Part shown: positions 20,078 through 30,180 of the stretch, piece after piece
Numbering within the stretch: position 1 is the stretch's first letter
How the letters are laid out: the number at the start of each line of letters is the position of its first letter
DNA from: Candidatus Poseidoniales archaeon
GTDB lineage: Archaea > Thermoplasmatota > Poseidoniia > Poseidoniales > Thalassarchaeaceae
Length of the DNA: 64,000 nucleotides
NCBI GenBank assembly: GCA_012960975.1
Contig: DUAE01000030.1
Span: 50,360 to 114,359 of the forward strand
Reading direction: 5' to 3'
The notes under the pieces: model-generated
The model's database searches: none
The model's input: the letters and a program-made list of their open reading frames with translations, nothing else
What the model was told of the DNA's origin: nothing
Made by a program: the position numbers and the translations under genes

Positions 20078-20578
20078 TCAATCATCTCTCATTGAAAGGA
20101 TGTTCCATTCAAATTTCCAATCCGAAACAACATCGCCATCTGAATCGATTCCTTTTGCGTGCATCACACAATTTACCGATTTACCACTAATTTCAGATTC
20201 TTCAATCGCTGCTCTGGCTTTTCCGGCATCCTCACAAATAAATTTGATGCGCCCTTTAGCTTGTTTGACGAATTTGACATCAGTGCCAATAACGAACATA
20301 CGTATTTTTCCAGAATAGGCTCTAGAGAGTGCAAAAGGTGTGGCACCGGTTGCAAATTCGGCTGCCATACCTTGTGCAGCCCAGTACATCGTTTTGAACG
20401 GGTTTTGAGAACGCCATCCGCCCTTGACTGAAATTTGGCAATAATCTTCGCTTACCTCATCAATTTTGAGACCTACGAAAGCAGCTGAAGGCATCGAAAT
20501 CATAGTGAAAAACCTGAACCGAAGGGGTTTCAACAAACCTCGATACTCTTGTTCCAACTTACTCTGATCAATCATCAA
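20078..20578 (-). CDS. DUF4442-like hotdog-fold (thioesterase-like) protein
   Basis: FVGLKIDEVSEDYCQISVKGGWRSQNPFKTMYWAAQGMAAEFATG...VKFVKQAKGRIKFICEDAGK; matches the DUF4442 pattern as I recall it. Confidence 0.7.
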   Translation of the reverse strand: MMIDQSKLEQEYRGLLKPLRFRFFTMISMPSAAFVGLKIDEVSEDYCQISVKGGWRSQNPFKTMYWAAQGMAAEFATGATPFALSRAYSGKIRMFVIGTDVKFVKQAKGRIKFICEDAGKARAAIEESEISGKSVNCVMHAKGIDSDGDVVSDWKFEWNILSMRDD

Positions 20579-20581
20579 CGG

Positions 20582-20878
20582 CTAATCCCCCCTCGACGAA
20601 GGTAACTCGGGGTTCATCAATGAATCCACAAGGTCACAATATCGCTCCATCGCTTCATCGGCAGAAACTCCTCGTAATTTTCTCCAAGCACGAAATTTGG
20701 CCATGGCAACAAGTCCCGATATACCACTGATGCATCTGGCATCGCCATCTGTCGCCTGTTTGTATAATGCATAAAGTTCCAAGAGTTGTTCATCACTTGG
20801 CTTTGCGTTCAATTTCCAAACCCTCTTGCTCGATTTTTTGAAGCGCCTCAATAGGTTCATCGCATCGCCTCCAACCAA
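20582..20878 (-). CDS. Acyl-CoA-binding protein (ACBP)
   Basis: LNAKPSDEQLLELYALYKQATDGDARCISGISGLVAMAKFRAWRKLRGVSADEAMERYCDLVDSL; aligns with bovine ACBP [21 protein letters not shown]...[26 protein letters not shown]. Confidence 0.9.
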   Translation of the reverse strand: MVGGDAMNLLRRFKKSSKRVWKLNAKPSDEQLLELYALYKQATDGDARCISGISGLVAMAKFRAWRKLRGVSADEAMERYCDLVDSLMNPELPSSRGD

Positions 20879-21966
20879 TATTCAACTCTCTTGGCTCTCT
20901 CTGGCCTATCAACCCGCGATGTGTGAGGCATATTCTCAATGGTGTGGATTTCACAATCAACTTCATCATTGTCAAAATGCTTGAGTAATAATTCGAAGTG
21001 GGCCGAGCCGAGCATTTCGTCATCTTCTGCTTGAACAACTAGAATTGGAACCTTGGGTATTCCCCAATAAGGCAGTTCGGATGTTGCATAACGAACCGGG
21101 AGGTCGGGATGAATTCGTTCATATTCTCGACGAAGAACATGTCGAACCCAAGGTCGTGCCATAACCATTTTTCCTGGTAATTTTTCATCAATGATTTTTG
21201 GAAATGATGAAACTGGAGATTCAAGAATGATTCCATTGAGAGCGTGTTCCCACCATCCAGATTGATGGCTAGCAAGCCGGATGGTGATGAAACCCCCCAT
21301 TGAATGGCCATATATCCACAACTTTTCAGGCGTAAAACCAAGTTGCTGCGGGGCGGCTTCGAGAATGGCTTCGGCATCAGCAATTACTTTCAGCAATGTC
21401 CAATCCATTCGCCCTTGTTGAGTTCCAAATCCCCTTTGATCCATCCCAATGATATTAATTCCAAAGGATTGAATGTGTTGGCAACGTGATTCTCCATGCC
21501 CAAGTGACGAATCATATCCATGTAAATAAAGCAGTAAATCTGTACTTGATTGATCAGATTTTAGTATATGCCCAACCATTTTTTCTTCCCCCCAACCAAG
21601 GAAATCAAATTTTTCCCAACGACTATCTGTAATAGGTGTTGAATCTTTATTGGACGTTGTAAAAACAGAAAGGTAAATCTTCCAATAAACGAAGAGCCAG
21701 AGGCCGATTGGGATAGATGAGCCAACCAAAACGAAAGCCAAACGGCTAGCCCTAAGATGAGGAAATGCAATTATGGCTACTGCCTCAAGCAAAAATACGA
21801 TTGTCAAGACGGTTGGGACATCTGGGGTCCAAGTCGTTGGCGTCTTCGCATAGGCAGCTGCGCGACGAGCTCTCAAGAAGATTTTGTCGCGCCGACGAGG
21901 GCCTTCTGAAGGCTGCTTTCTTCGACCTCTCAACTTAAGCCTACCAGATTGAGGAATAGCCATCAC
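20857..21966 (-). CDS. Alpha/beta hydrolase (lipase/esterase-like) with N-terminal membrane segments
   Basis: LLLYLHGYDSSLGHGESRCQHIQSFGINIIGMDQRGFGTQQG...IYGHSMGGFITI (GxSxG)...VPILVVQAEDDEMLG...NMPHTSRVDRPERA. Confidence 0.85.
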   Translation of the reverse strand: MMAIPQSGRLKLRGRRKQPSEGPRRRDKIFLRARRAAAYAKTPTTWTPDVPTVLTIVFLLEAVAIIAFPHLRASRLAFVLVGSSIPIGLWLFVYWKIYLSVFTTSNKDSTPITDSRWEKFDFLGWGEEKMVGHILKSDQSSTDLLLYLHGYDSSLGHGESRCQHIQSFGINIIGMDQRGFGTQQGRMDWTLLKVIADAEAILEAAPQQLGFTPEKLWIYGHSMGGFITIRLASHQSGWWEHALNGIILESPVSSFPKIIDEKLPGKMVMARPWVRHVLRREYERIHPDLPVRYATSELPYWGIPKVPILVVQAEDDEMLGSAHFELLLKHFDNDEVDCEIHTIENMPHTSRVDRPERAKRVEYWLEAMR

Positions 21967-23765
21967 ATCATCTCCAAAGGATACTCCATTAGATGTTTAT
22001 GACCGGATTGTATGGATGCTGCCAAAGAAATAGTCTCAGGGAATATTCGCTTGAAAAATACTCGCGCACTGGCTAACTTTGCTTGATGGAATTTTGAATC
22101 GGGATTATCTAGGCAAACTCTCGCCATCTTTGCCCACATATAAGCAAGTACAACATTTGCGAAATAACGCAGATAATCGCTTGCACCTGCTGCGAGGAAA
22201 TGCGGATTACTCATACCTTCTGTAACCATCAGCAAAGTTAATTGTTGCAGGCCTTTCACCCCTTGATGTAATGGTTTATTGAATTCCTCCATGCCTTTAA
22301 CACCCCTATTTTCCTCGATAAAATCCACTAGTGGCCACATCAAATAGCGTAAATTTCTGCCGAGATTTTGTGTGATCTTTCGTCCGGCGAGGTCGAGCGC
22401 TTGAATTCCGTTGGTGCCCTCCCAAATCTTTGATATTCGGACATCACGGTAGAATTGCTCAACGCCGTATTCCGAACAATATCCAGCCCCTCCCATAACT
22501 TGCATACATGTATCAATCGTTTCACAACCTAAATCTGTGAAGTGGGCTTTGACAATTGGAGTCAGCAAAGCAACGAGGGCTTCGACTCTTTCCCTTTCCT
22601 TCTCGTCTTTGCTATGCATCTGATCAAGAAGAATTCCTACCCAAACTGCGAGGGCTCTGCAACCTTCATTGTTAACTTTTGAAATTAATAACATTCGACG
22701 TACGTCAGGGTGCACGAGGATATTGTCCGCGGACTCTTGAGGGTCTTGAACACCTCTTAAATCACGGCCTTGGCGACGTTCTCTAACCCACTCGAGTGAA
22801 TTCTGATAAGCAACTTCACCGAGAGCGAAACCCATTATTCCAGTATCGAGGCGTGCGCCGTTCATCATCTCGAACATCAATGCCATTCCATTATGTAAAT
22901 CACCGACCAGCCAACCGACTGAATCATCGAAATTCAACACACAGGTCGGCGATGCATGGATCCCCATCTTCTCTTCGACACCTGAGCAAGTAACACCATT
23001 TCGAGCACTACTCAATTCCTGAGATAGTCCATCAACTCCTCCTGATTGCCATCCTTTAGGTAGGTATTTAGGAACTAAAAACAAAGAGATTCCTTTCGTG
23101 CCTTTAGGAGAATTAGGAGCCTTTGCGATAACCATGTGAACGATATTTTCAGTTAAATCGTGCTCTCCAAAACTAATGAAAATCTTAGTGCCAGAAACAA
23201 GGTATGAACCATCATCTTGAGGCAATGCTTTCGAGCGAATAATGCCGAGGTCTGTACCTGCATGAGGTTCGGTAAGACACATCGTTCCAGCCCATTCTTT
23301 AGTACCAACATTTGTCGCATAATGGTCAACTAGACTCTCTTCTGCATGTGTAGAAATCAGATGATATACACCTGTAGCAAGCCCGGAGGCGACCGATAAG
23401 GACATATTGGAAGCAATAGTGAATTCATTCATCATCGCCTCCATGTAATTCGGTAATCCCATACCTCCATGCTCTGGTTTTGTTCCTATCCCATACCAAC
23501 CAGTATCGATGCCTTCTCTGTAAGCTTCTTTGAATCCAGAAGGCATGATTACCTCTCCATTCTCGAAGTGAATACCTTCTTCATCACCAATTTGATTGAG
23601 AGGAAGAAGGACTTCTTGGCAGTGCTCACCATAGCCTTCCATCATCATTTGAATAAATTCACTATCAATTTCTTCCATTCCGAGTGATCGGGCAACTTCG
23701 ACTACATCGAAAACTTCGTGAAACAAAAATTCATAATCTTTGTAAGGGGGATTGTAAATTACCAT
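21963..23765 (-). CDS. fadE: Acyl-CoA dehydrogenase (FadE-like, with C-terminal extension)
   Basis: GTMCLTEPHAGTDLGIIRSKA...GTKIFISFGEHDLTENIVHMVIAKA...QVMGGAGYCSEYGVEQFYRDVRISKIWEGTNGIQALDLAGRKI. Confidence 0.95.
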   Translation of the reverse strand: MVIYNPPYKDYEFLFHEVFDVVEVARSLGMEEIDSEFIQMMMEGYGEHCQEVLLPLNQIGDEEGIHFENGEVIMPSGFKEAYREGIDTGWYGIGTKPEHGGMGLPNYMEAMMNEFTIASNMSLSVASGLATGVYHLISTHAEESLVDHYATNVGTKEWAGTMCLTEPHAGTDLGIIRSKALPQDDGSYLVSGTKIFISFGEHDLTENIVHMVIAKAPNSPKGTKGISLFLVPKYLPKGWQSGGVDGLSQELSSARNGVTCSGVEEKMGIHASPTCVLNFDDSVGWLVGDLHNGMALMFEMMNGARLDTGIMGFALGEVAYQNSLEWVRERRQGRDLRGVQDPQESADNILVHPDVRRMLLISKVNNEGCRALAVWVGILLDQMHSKDEKERERVEALVALLTPIVKAHFTDLGCETIDTCMQVMGGAGYCSEYGVEQFYRDVRISKIWEGTNGIQALDLAGRKITQNLGRNLRYLMWPLVDFIEENRGVKGMEEFNKPLHQGVKGLQQLTLLMVTEGMSNPHFLAAGASDYLRYFANVVLAYMWAKMARVCLDNPDSKFHQAKLASARVFFKRIFPETISLAASIQSGHKHLMEYPLEMM

Positions 23766-23774
23766 TTTCTCACC

Positions 23775-26159
23775 TCAATTCCTCAACGGCTTACCCGTTT
23801 GCACCATATGCTCCATCCTCGCAAGCGTACCTGTTGTCCTAGATAACTTGCTGATTGCTTCACGCTCCATCCGCAAAATATCTTCTTCTGAAAGTTCATC
23901 GAGAGTATCGGTGTCGCCACCAGAAAGTATCGATGCTAATTCAGATGTTACCACGACATCATGAGGTGTTGCTTGACCAGATCGTGCTAAGTCTGCCACA
24001 GCCATATCAAGAGCATACTTCGCCGTTGCTCCAGGAAGGTTGTATGTGTATGGTTCGGGGGGCAAATAGCCGTCTACTAATTCGAGGGCGCGCGCTTTTG
24101 CATCTGCAATCAAGCGGTCTCGATTCATGGTTATTCGATCTTCGGGACGGAGGTACCCCATACGCCTTGCTTGTTCAGCAGATTTGGCAACTTGAGCGGT
24201 TCCAATCTGCTCGAAGGCTTTGAGAATTGGGCCCATTGGCCCAGCAGAAACGAGATTGAATGGACCGAGTCGGCCCAACAATTCCTTGCACCCGCCCCAC
24301 CCCGGAACAATTCCTACTCCAACTTCGACAAGCCCGATATAAGATTCTGAATGGGCTTGAACAGCATCACAATGCATCAGAACTTCGCACCCGCCGCCAA
24401 CACAGACCCCGGTTGACGCTGCAACGACTGGAACCGGAGCATACTTCAATTCTTGATAGGTTTCTTGTCCAAGCACGATGAAATTTTCAACATCCTTCCA
24501 AGCACCTAAATTCGCTGCAAACAATGCCAATCCTAGATTTGCTCCAGCACTGAAATTCTTACCATCATTTGCGATTACGATGGCTTTCCATTCATCTTCT
24601 TCAGACAAGTAAACCGCATTTTGCAATATCTCCATACTGAATGGATCCATCGCATTCATTTTCGAATGATATTCAACGAGTAATACTCCATCTCCTGCAT
24701 CCCAAAGGCTCGCTGAGCCGTTTCTTCTGATCGGTTTACCTCTGCGCTTTAGATCTGTCACCGTAAGGGTATCTGTTAGTCGATTGATTACGACATATTC
24801 GCCGTCAGTATTGAGGCGGTGGATGTTGCCATCTTCTATCTTGTAAAACGAACCAGCATGGGCTGCTTTTTGGAGTAGAGGTGGAATGGGTTTTCCTGCT
24901 GCTTCAAGACGCTTAACAAGTTCTGATGCCCCGATTTCATCAATTATTTCAAAAGGTCCACGCTTCCAATTAAAACCAACTTTCATCGCTCCGTCAATTG
25001 CACTGATATCATCTGTCACTTCGGGGACAAGATAAGCAGCATAAGAGAGTGTGTCGAGTAAGATTTCAGTAACGAAAGCTGCGCCTTGGTCGTGGTGATC
25101 AAGCATTCTCAGAATTCCTTGTTTAGCCATCTTTGCAGATGCGAAACCTGCTCGTCGATTTGCAGGGGCATATTCTCCAGTCAAGAGATTTCTAGCTTCT
25201 TTGGCTTTTCCGCCACCTTCGCGATTGAGGCGATAGAAGCCACCCTTGCCTTTTCGGCCAATATATCCTTCTTTGATCATCGATTCAATGATTTCATTTC
25301 CCGCACCAGCAATTTGGTGGAATGGGTCATCTGGTTGAAGGTGTTCGATTAGGCTTGCCATGATATACGGAGTTAGGTCGATTCCGACTAAATCCATCAG
25401 GCCAAAAATAGCAGTTTTAGGAATGCCGAGGGGGCGGCCGAGCATGGCATCTGCTTGTTCTACTGTGAAGCCATGCTCTAAGGTCGCATGAATCGCGCGT
25501 TGAATGAAAAACACACCAAGCCGATTGCCGATGAATCCGGGCTTGTCGTTACAATGGATTACTCGCTTGCCAAGGCGAATATCGGCAAATTCGACCATTC
25601 GAGACACAACCGATTGGTCGACTTCAGGTCCCGACACTAACTCAAGCAATGGCAAATATCGGGGCGGGTTGAAGAAATGAGTTATGAGAAATCGACTTGA
25701 TAACTCATCCGACATCTGTTCTGTCAGGGACGAACGAGGAAGAGTAGATGTATTTGAGGAAACGATAGTTTCAGGGCCGACATATTTGTCGAGTTTTTCG
25801 TAGAGGGAACGCTTTATCCCTAGATTTTCGATAATTACTTCAACTACCCAATCATAGTCTTTCAGCAATGAAAGATGGTCTTCAATATTACCCGCAGTAA
25901 TACGTTTTGCGTAGGATTTATGCATTAGCATTTCGGGGTTAGATTTTGCCATTTTTGCAATTGCTTCAGCTGCAATGGAATCTCTAGCCGACTGATCTTT
26001 CGAATCCGCTTCGGCTTTTGGAAGAATGTCGAGGAGAAGCACTTCACAGCCAGCATTAGCACAATGAGCTGCAATTCCTGCGCCCATAACCCCACTACCA
26101 ATTACGGCTACCCGTTCAATACTCGGGATTGCCGAGTTCGATGATTGGCTTTTTGACAA
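23775..26159 (-). CDS. fadN: 3-hydroxyacyl-CoA dehydrogenase / enoyl-CoA hydratase fusion (HAD first, ECH C-terminal; FadN-like order)
   Basis: N-terminal VAVIGSGVMGAGIAAHCANAGCEVLLLD (Rossmann), SSNTSTLPRSSL, HFFNPPRYLPLLELV; C-terminal DGKNFSAGANLGLALFAANLG...ASTGVCVGGGCEVLMHCDAVQAHSESYIGLVEVGVGIVPGWGG. Confidence 0.95.
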   Translation of the reverse strand: MSKSQSSNSAIPSIERVAVIGSGVMGAGIAAHCANAGCEVLLLDILPKAEADSKDQSARDSIAAEAIAKMAKSNPEMLMHKSYAKRITAGNIEDHLSLLKDYDWVVEVIIENLGIKRSLYEKLDKYVGPETIVSSNTSTLPRSSLTEQMSDELSSRFLITHFFNPPRYLPLLELVSGPEVDQSVVSRMVEFADIRLGKRVIHCNDKPGFIGNRLGVFFIQRAIHATLEHGFTVEQADAMLGRPLGIPKTAIFGLMDLVGIDLTPYIMASLIEHLQPDDPFHQIAGAGNEIIESMIKEGYIGRKGKGGFYRLNREGGGKAKEARNLLTGEYAPANRRAGFASAKMAKQGILRMLDHHDQGAAFVTEILLDTLSYAAYLVPEVTDDISAIDGAMKVGFNWKRGPFEIIDEIGASELVKRLEAAGKPIPPLLQKAAHAGSFYKIEDGNIHRLNTDGEYVVINRLTDTLTVTDLKRRGKPIRRNGSASLWDAGDGVLLVEYHSKMNAMDPFSMEILQNAVYLSEEDEWKAIVIANDGKNFSAGANLGLALFAANLGAWKDVENFIVLGQETYQELKYAPVPVVAASTGVCVGGGCEVLMHCDAVQAHSESYIGLVEVGVGIVPGWGGCKELLGRLGPFNLVSAGPMGPILKAFEQIGTAQVAKSAEQARRMGYLRPEDRITMNRDRLIADAKARALELVDGYLPPEPYTYNLPGATAKYALDMAVADLARSGQATPHDVVVTSELASILSGGDTDTLDELSEEDILRMEREAISKLSRTTGTLARMEHMVQTGKPLRN

Positions 26160-26168
26160 ATGATCACC

Positions 26169-27320
26169 TCACTCTATTTTTGAAAGAATTGTAGCGATTC
26201 CTTGGCCGCCACCAATACACATAGTTGCGAGTGCATGGTTAGCGCCCTCGCGGACGAGTAAACTTGCTACCTTTCCTGTGATTCGGGCACCACTCGCACC
26301 TAATGGATGGCCAAGGGCGATTGCCCCCCCATCTACATTGACTTTTGATTGATCCAATCCCAACTCCTCAATCACTGCTAGTGATTGGGCAGCGAATGCC
26401 TCATTGAGTTCAATAATATCAATGTCACCGAGTGTAAGTCCAGCACGATCTAGCGCCTTTCGAGTTGCTTCTACAGGACCAATTCCCATAATTTCTGGTG
26501 AGCACCCAGAGACCGCGATTGAAGCGATTTTTGCGAGGGGAGTCAAGCCATTTGCTAGGGCGAATTCTCCTGTGCAGACTACAACAAAAGCAGCCCCGTC
26601 TGTCAAGGGAGATGCGGTTCCAGCAGTAACAGTCCCGTCTGCATCGAAAACTGGGCGTAATTTTCCAAGTGTTGTGGCATCCGTTCCTGGACGTATACAT
26701 CCATCCGAATCTATGACCTTTGATTTAGTAGAAATCTCAATAATTTCATCTGAAAATTTACCCGTCTCGCGCGCAGCGCTTGCTCTCGCATGGCTTTCAA
26801 TCGCAAATGCTTCCTGAGTAGTACGGTCGATCCCATATTTAACTGCAAGATTCTCAGCAGTTATTCCCATCGAGGTGAAGGCTCCGGGAGCTTCCTCCAG
26901 AAGACGTGGGTTAGGCATTGGATTGAATCCAGTCATCGGAATTCGAGTCATTGATTCGATGCCACCTGCGATGAAACACTCGCCAGCGCCCATGGCAATT
27001 CGCCCGGCTGCATCATGAATCGCTTGCATGCTTGAGCCACAGAAACGATTGATTGTAACTCCGGGAACTGTCTCAGGAAGATCGGTTAGGAACGTTATCA
27101 TTCTAGCCACATTGAAGCCTTGCTCACCTTCTGGAAAGGCGGTTCCAACAATCAAATCTTCAACTAAAGAAGGATTGAGATTCAACTTCTTGAGGAGCCC
27201 ATCGATAACCGCAGCAGCGATATCATCAGGGCGTGTTCGAGCGAGTTCTCCTCGGCGGGCGGGAGTAAATGGTGAGCGGGCGTATCCAGCGATTACCGTG
27301 TTCATACAGGTGTTCAACAC
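26169..27320 (-). CDS. fadA: Acetyl-CoA acyltransferase (thiolase); likely start ATG at 27305 (MNTVIAGYARSPF)
   Basis: TINRFCGSSMQAIHDAAGRI (nucleophilic Cys), ESMTRIPM, NEAFAAQSLAVIEELGL, VNVDGGAIALGHPLGASGARI, ATMCIGGGQGIATI. Confidence 0.96.
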   Translation of the reverse strand: MLNTCMNTVIAGYARSPFTPARRGELARTRPDDIAAAVIDGLLKKLNLNPSLVEDLIVGTAFPEGEQGFNVARMITFLTDLPETVPGVTINRFCGSSMQAIHDAAGRIAMGAGECFIAGGIESMTRIPMTGFNPMPNPRLLEEAPGAFTSMGITAENLAVKYGIDRTTQEAFAIESHARASAARETGKFSDEIIEISTKSKVIDSDGCIRPGTDATTLGKLRPVFDADGTVTAGTASPLTDGAAFVVVCTGEFALANGLTPLAKIASIAVSGCSPEIMGIGPVEATRKALDRAGLTLGDIDIIELNEAFAAQSLAVIEELGLDQSKVNVDGGAIALGHPLGASGARITGKVASLLVREGANHALATMCIGGGQGIATILSKIE

Positions 27321-27323
27321 TCA

Positions 27324-27398
27324 GTGTAATAATTAAACCGTCAAGTTTCTAAAATCACAATAACTACAATTTGCTACATTCGATGTATTTTATTACAC
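27324..27398. promoter_or_regulatory. Candidate operator region upstream of the beta-oxidation operon
   Basis: Exact 9-bp inverted repeats GTGTAATAA (27324..27332) and TTATTACAC (27390..27398), plus internal palindrome TACAT-TCG-ATGTA (27375..27387), in an AT-rich intergenic region directly upstream of fadA. Confidence 0.4.
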
Positions 27399-27554
27399 CT
27401 ACCCAGTGCAACGATTTCTCTAATTATTTTTAAGAATTTGTAATTTCAAATAAATTTCACAATTATACGAAAAAATATTACAATTCGTTAGGGAACTCCT
27501 TATTGTACCTTGGAGACCACATTACCGAACTCAATAACGGACCTAGTTCTTGTG

Positions 27555-28868
27555 TTATTTACGGCTTCGGCCGCGGCCTGAACGCCGACTATTGCGTCCA
27601 CCTTTGGATTGATGATTTGATTTCTCATTCGAGCGATTGCCGTTGGATTTGTTATTGCGCGGCTGGTGCCGACCACGCCCGCGGCCCCGATTCTGCTGCT
27701 TCTTAGGTGCCTTGTTACCCTTACACGACCGTGCCTTCTCTGAATGGAAAGGGTGTTCCTCATCTACTGGGATGGCTTGACGGATTGTCTTCTCAATATC
27801 GCGCAGATATTCACCTTCGTTTTCATCACAAAAAGCAATGGCGATACCACCTTGGCCAGCACGTCCTGTACGGCCAATTCGGTGTACATAGACTTCGGGC
27901 TCGTTAGGCAGATCCAGATTGATGACGTGGCTGATATCAGAGACATCGATGCCACGGCTCGCCACATCGGTGGCGACTAGTACCTGAAGGCTACCATTAC
28001 GGAATCGGCGGAGGGATTTCTCACGCGCACCTTGGCTCTTGTTGCCGTGGATTGCGAGGGCTTCGATACCGTCTTGTCCAAGTTGTCGGACAATACGATT
28101 GCAACCGTGCTTGGTTCGACCGAACACAAGCACCTTTTCGGGTCGCCCCTCCTTGATAATGTGAGTCAAGAGACCACGCTTGTCGCTTCTCATGACAAAC
28201 ATAAGAGATTGTTCGATGGCCTCTACGGTGGCCGATTCAGGTGTGATTGAGACACTTACCGGGTTGTAGAGCATATCACGGGACAATTCGGCGATCGAGC
28301 TTGGTATGGTGGCACTGAATAGCAGACTCTGGCGCTTCTTTGGAATATGTGCTAAAATTTTACGGATATCTCGGATGAAACCCATGTCGAGCATTCGATC
28401 CGCCTCATCGAGAACGAGGAATTGGACTGATGAAAGGTTAACGTGTCTCTGAGAGATGAGGTCAAGCAAGCGGCCGGGAGTGGCAACTAAGATGTCAACG
28501 CCACGACGTAGAATCTTCACCTGAGGGCGTTGTGATACTCCGCCAAACATAGCCATCGAACGGATGTCTAGGTATCGGGCATATTGCTCGATATTGTCGT
28601 GAATTTGGGCTGCAAGCTCGCGTGTTGGGCACAGCATCAAAGCGCGGATACGGCGTGAGCCCTTCCAAGGATTTTGGGATATTGCATCAAGAATTGGCAG
28701 AGCGAATGCTGCGGTTTTTCCTGTGCCCGTTTGGGCGCAACCGAGCATATCTCGGCCTTTAATGAGATCTGGGATGGCCTGGGATTGAATTGGCGTCGGA
28801 GTGACATAACCAATCTCGTCGAGAGCATCCAACAAAGGCTGACTGAGGTTGAGGGAAGTGAAATCCAT
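27555..28868 (-). CDS. DEAD-box RNA helicase with basic RG-rich C-terminal tail (ORF track begins at 28937; MDFTSLNLSQPLLDALDEIG start at 28868 preferred)
   Basis: CAQTGTGKTAAFALP, PTRELAAQI, TPGRLLDL, LDEADRML, LLFSATIP, HRIGRTGRAGQGG; tail RGRGRGRHQPRNNKSNGNRSN. Confidence 0.96.
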   Translation of the reverse strand: MDFTSLNLSQPLLDALDEIGYVTPTPIQSQAIPDLIKGRDMLGCAQTGTGKTAAFALPILDAISQNPWKGSRRIRALMLCPTRELAAQIHDNIEQYARYLDIRSMAMFGGVSQRPQVKILRRGVDILVATPGRLLDLISQRHVNLSSVQFLVLDEADRMLDMGFIRDIRKILAHIPKKRQSLLFSATIPSSIAELSRDMLYNPVSVSITPESATVEAIEQSLMFVMRSDKRGLLTHIIKEGRPEKVLVFGRTKHGCNRIVRQLGQDGIEALAIHGNKSQGAREKSLRRFRNGSLQVLVATDVASRGIDVSDISHVINLDLPNEPEVYVHRIGRTGRAGQGGIAIAFCDENEGEYLRDIEKTIRQAIPVDEEHPFHSEKARSCKGNKAPKKQQNRGRGRGRHQPRNNKSNGNRSNEKSNHQSKGGRNSRRSGRGRSRK

Positions 28869-28878
28869 AGGGGTCAAC

Positions 28879-30108
28879 TCACATGTGTGTGATAATTGCG
28901 GCACCAAACTCACTGCACGTGAGCAGTTTTGCATCATTCATCTGGCGCTCGAAATCGTAGGTAACTGTCTTGGCAGAAATTGCACCTTCCACCCCTCTTA
29001 CAATAAGGTCAGCGGCTTCATTCCAACCCATATGTCGAAGCATCATCTCTGCAGAGAGGATTAGGCTTCCTGGATTGACCTTGTTTTGACCTGCGTACTT
29101 TGGCGCCGTACCATGGGTCGCCTCAAAAATTGAAATTCCAGTATCGTAATTGATGTTCGCGCCCGGTGCGATTCCTATGCCCCCTACCTGAGCGGCGAGT
29201 GCGTCTGATATGTAGTCACCATTGAGATTCATCGTTGTCAAAACACCATACTCACGCGGGCGTGTGAGGACTTGTTGTAACATCGCATCTGCGATAACAT
29301 CTTTCACAGTAATCGTGTTGTTAGTTTTTGGATTTTCAAAAGTGCACCATGGGCCACCGTCGAGTTCGGTAGCACCAAACTCTTCTTTTGCAAGTTCATA
29401 TCCCCAATCACGGAACCCGCCTTCAGTAAATTTCATGATGTTGCCTTTATGGACAAGAGTTACCGAATCTTTGTCATTATCTATGGCATATTGGAAAGCT
29501 GCTCGAACGATCCGGGCAGTTCCTTCCTGACTAATTGGCTTGATTCCAATTCCACTAGTGTTAGGAAATCGAATTTTATCAACGCCCATTTCATTCTGTA
29601 AAAAATCGATAACTTTTTGGACTTCTGGACTTCCAGCTTCCCACTCAATTCCTGCATAAACATCTTCGCTATTCTCTCGGAAAATAATCATATCAACTGC
29701 TCCAGGGTCACGCACGGGGCTTGGTGTTCCTGCATACCAACGGACTGGACGGACACATGCAAAAAGGTCGAGTTGTTGGCGTAGTGCAACGTTTAGGCTG
29801 CGAATACCACCTCCGACTGGTGTTGTTAAAGGACCTTTTATGGAAACTAATCCCGTTCTCATCGCTTCCAGAGTAGATTCTGGCATCCACTCGCCGGTTG
29901 CATCGAATGCCTTCTGTCCTGCAAGGACTTCATTCCAGTGAATTTTGCGAGTGCCACCATAGGCGCGCTCGACTGAAGTGTCAACTACATCGATCATAAC
30001 AGGAGTGATATCGACGCCAATTCCGTCGCCTTCAATATAATGAATTACAGGCTCATTTGGCACGTTTAATTTGCCATCGAGCATTGTAATTGGGGCGCCC
30101 GATGACAT
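28879..30108 (-). CDS. icd: Isocitrate dehydrogenase, NADP-type (ORF track begins at 30345; [13 protein letters not shown] start at 30108 preferred)
   Basis: [122 protein letters not shown]. Confidence 0.97.
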   Translation of the reverse strand: MSSGAPITMLDGKLNVPNEPVIHYIEGDGIGVDITPVMIDVVDTSVERAYGGTRKIHWNEVLAGQKAFDATGEWMPESTLEAMRTGLVSIKGPLTTPVGGGIRSLNVALRQQLDLFACVRPVRWYAGTPSPVRDPGAVDMIIFRENSEDVYAGIEWEAGSPEVQKVIDFLQNEMGVDKIRFPNTSGIGIKPISQEGTARIVRAAFQYAIDNDKDSVTLVHKGNIMKFTEGGFRDWGYELAKEEFGATELDGGPWCTFENPKTNNTITVKDVIADAMLQQVLTRPREYGVLTTMNLNGDYISDALAAQVGGIGIAPGANINYDTGISIFEATHGTAPKYAGQNKVNPGSLILSAEMMLRHMGWNEAADLIVRGVEGAISAKTVTYDFERQMNDAKLLTCSEFGAAIITHM

Positions 30109-30180
30109 ATCTCTCAGAGCGGCGACCTGCCATTCATTGATGAAGCCGACCCCCGTGGAACAAAACGAAGGTGAGACGAG

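Noticed and set aside
27500-27967. Short ORFs overlapping the DEAD-box helicase C-terminus (27500..27763 -, 27503..27706 +, 27764..27967 -)
   Set aside because: They overlap the in-frame RG-rich helicase tail in other frames and show no independent motif.
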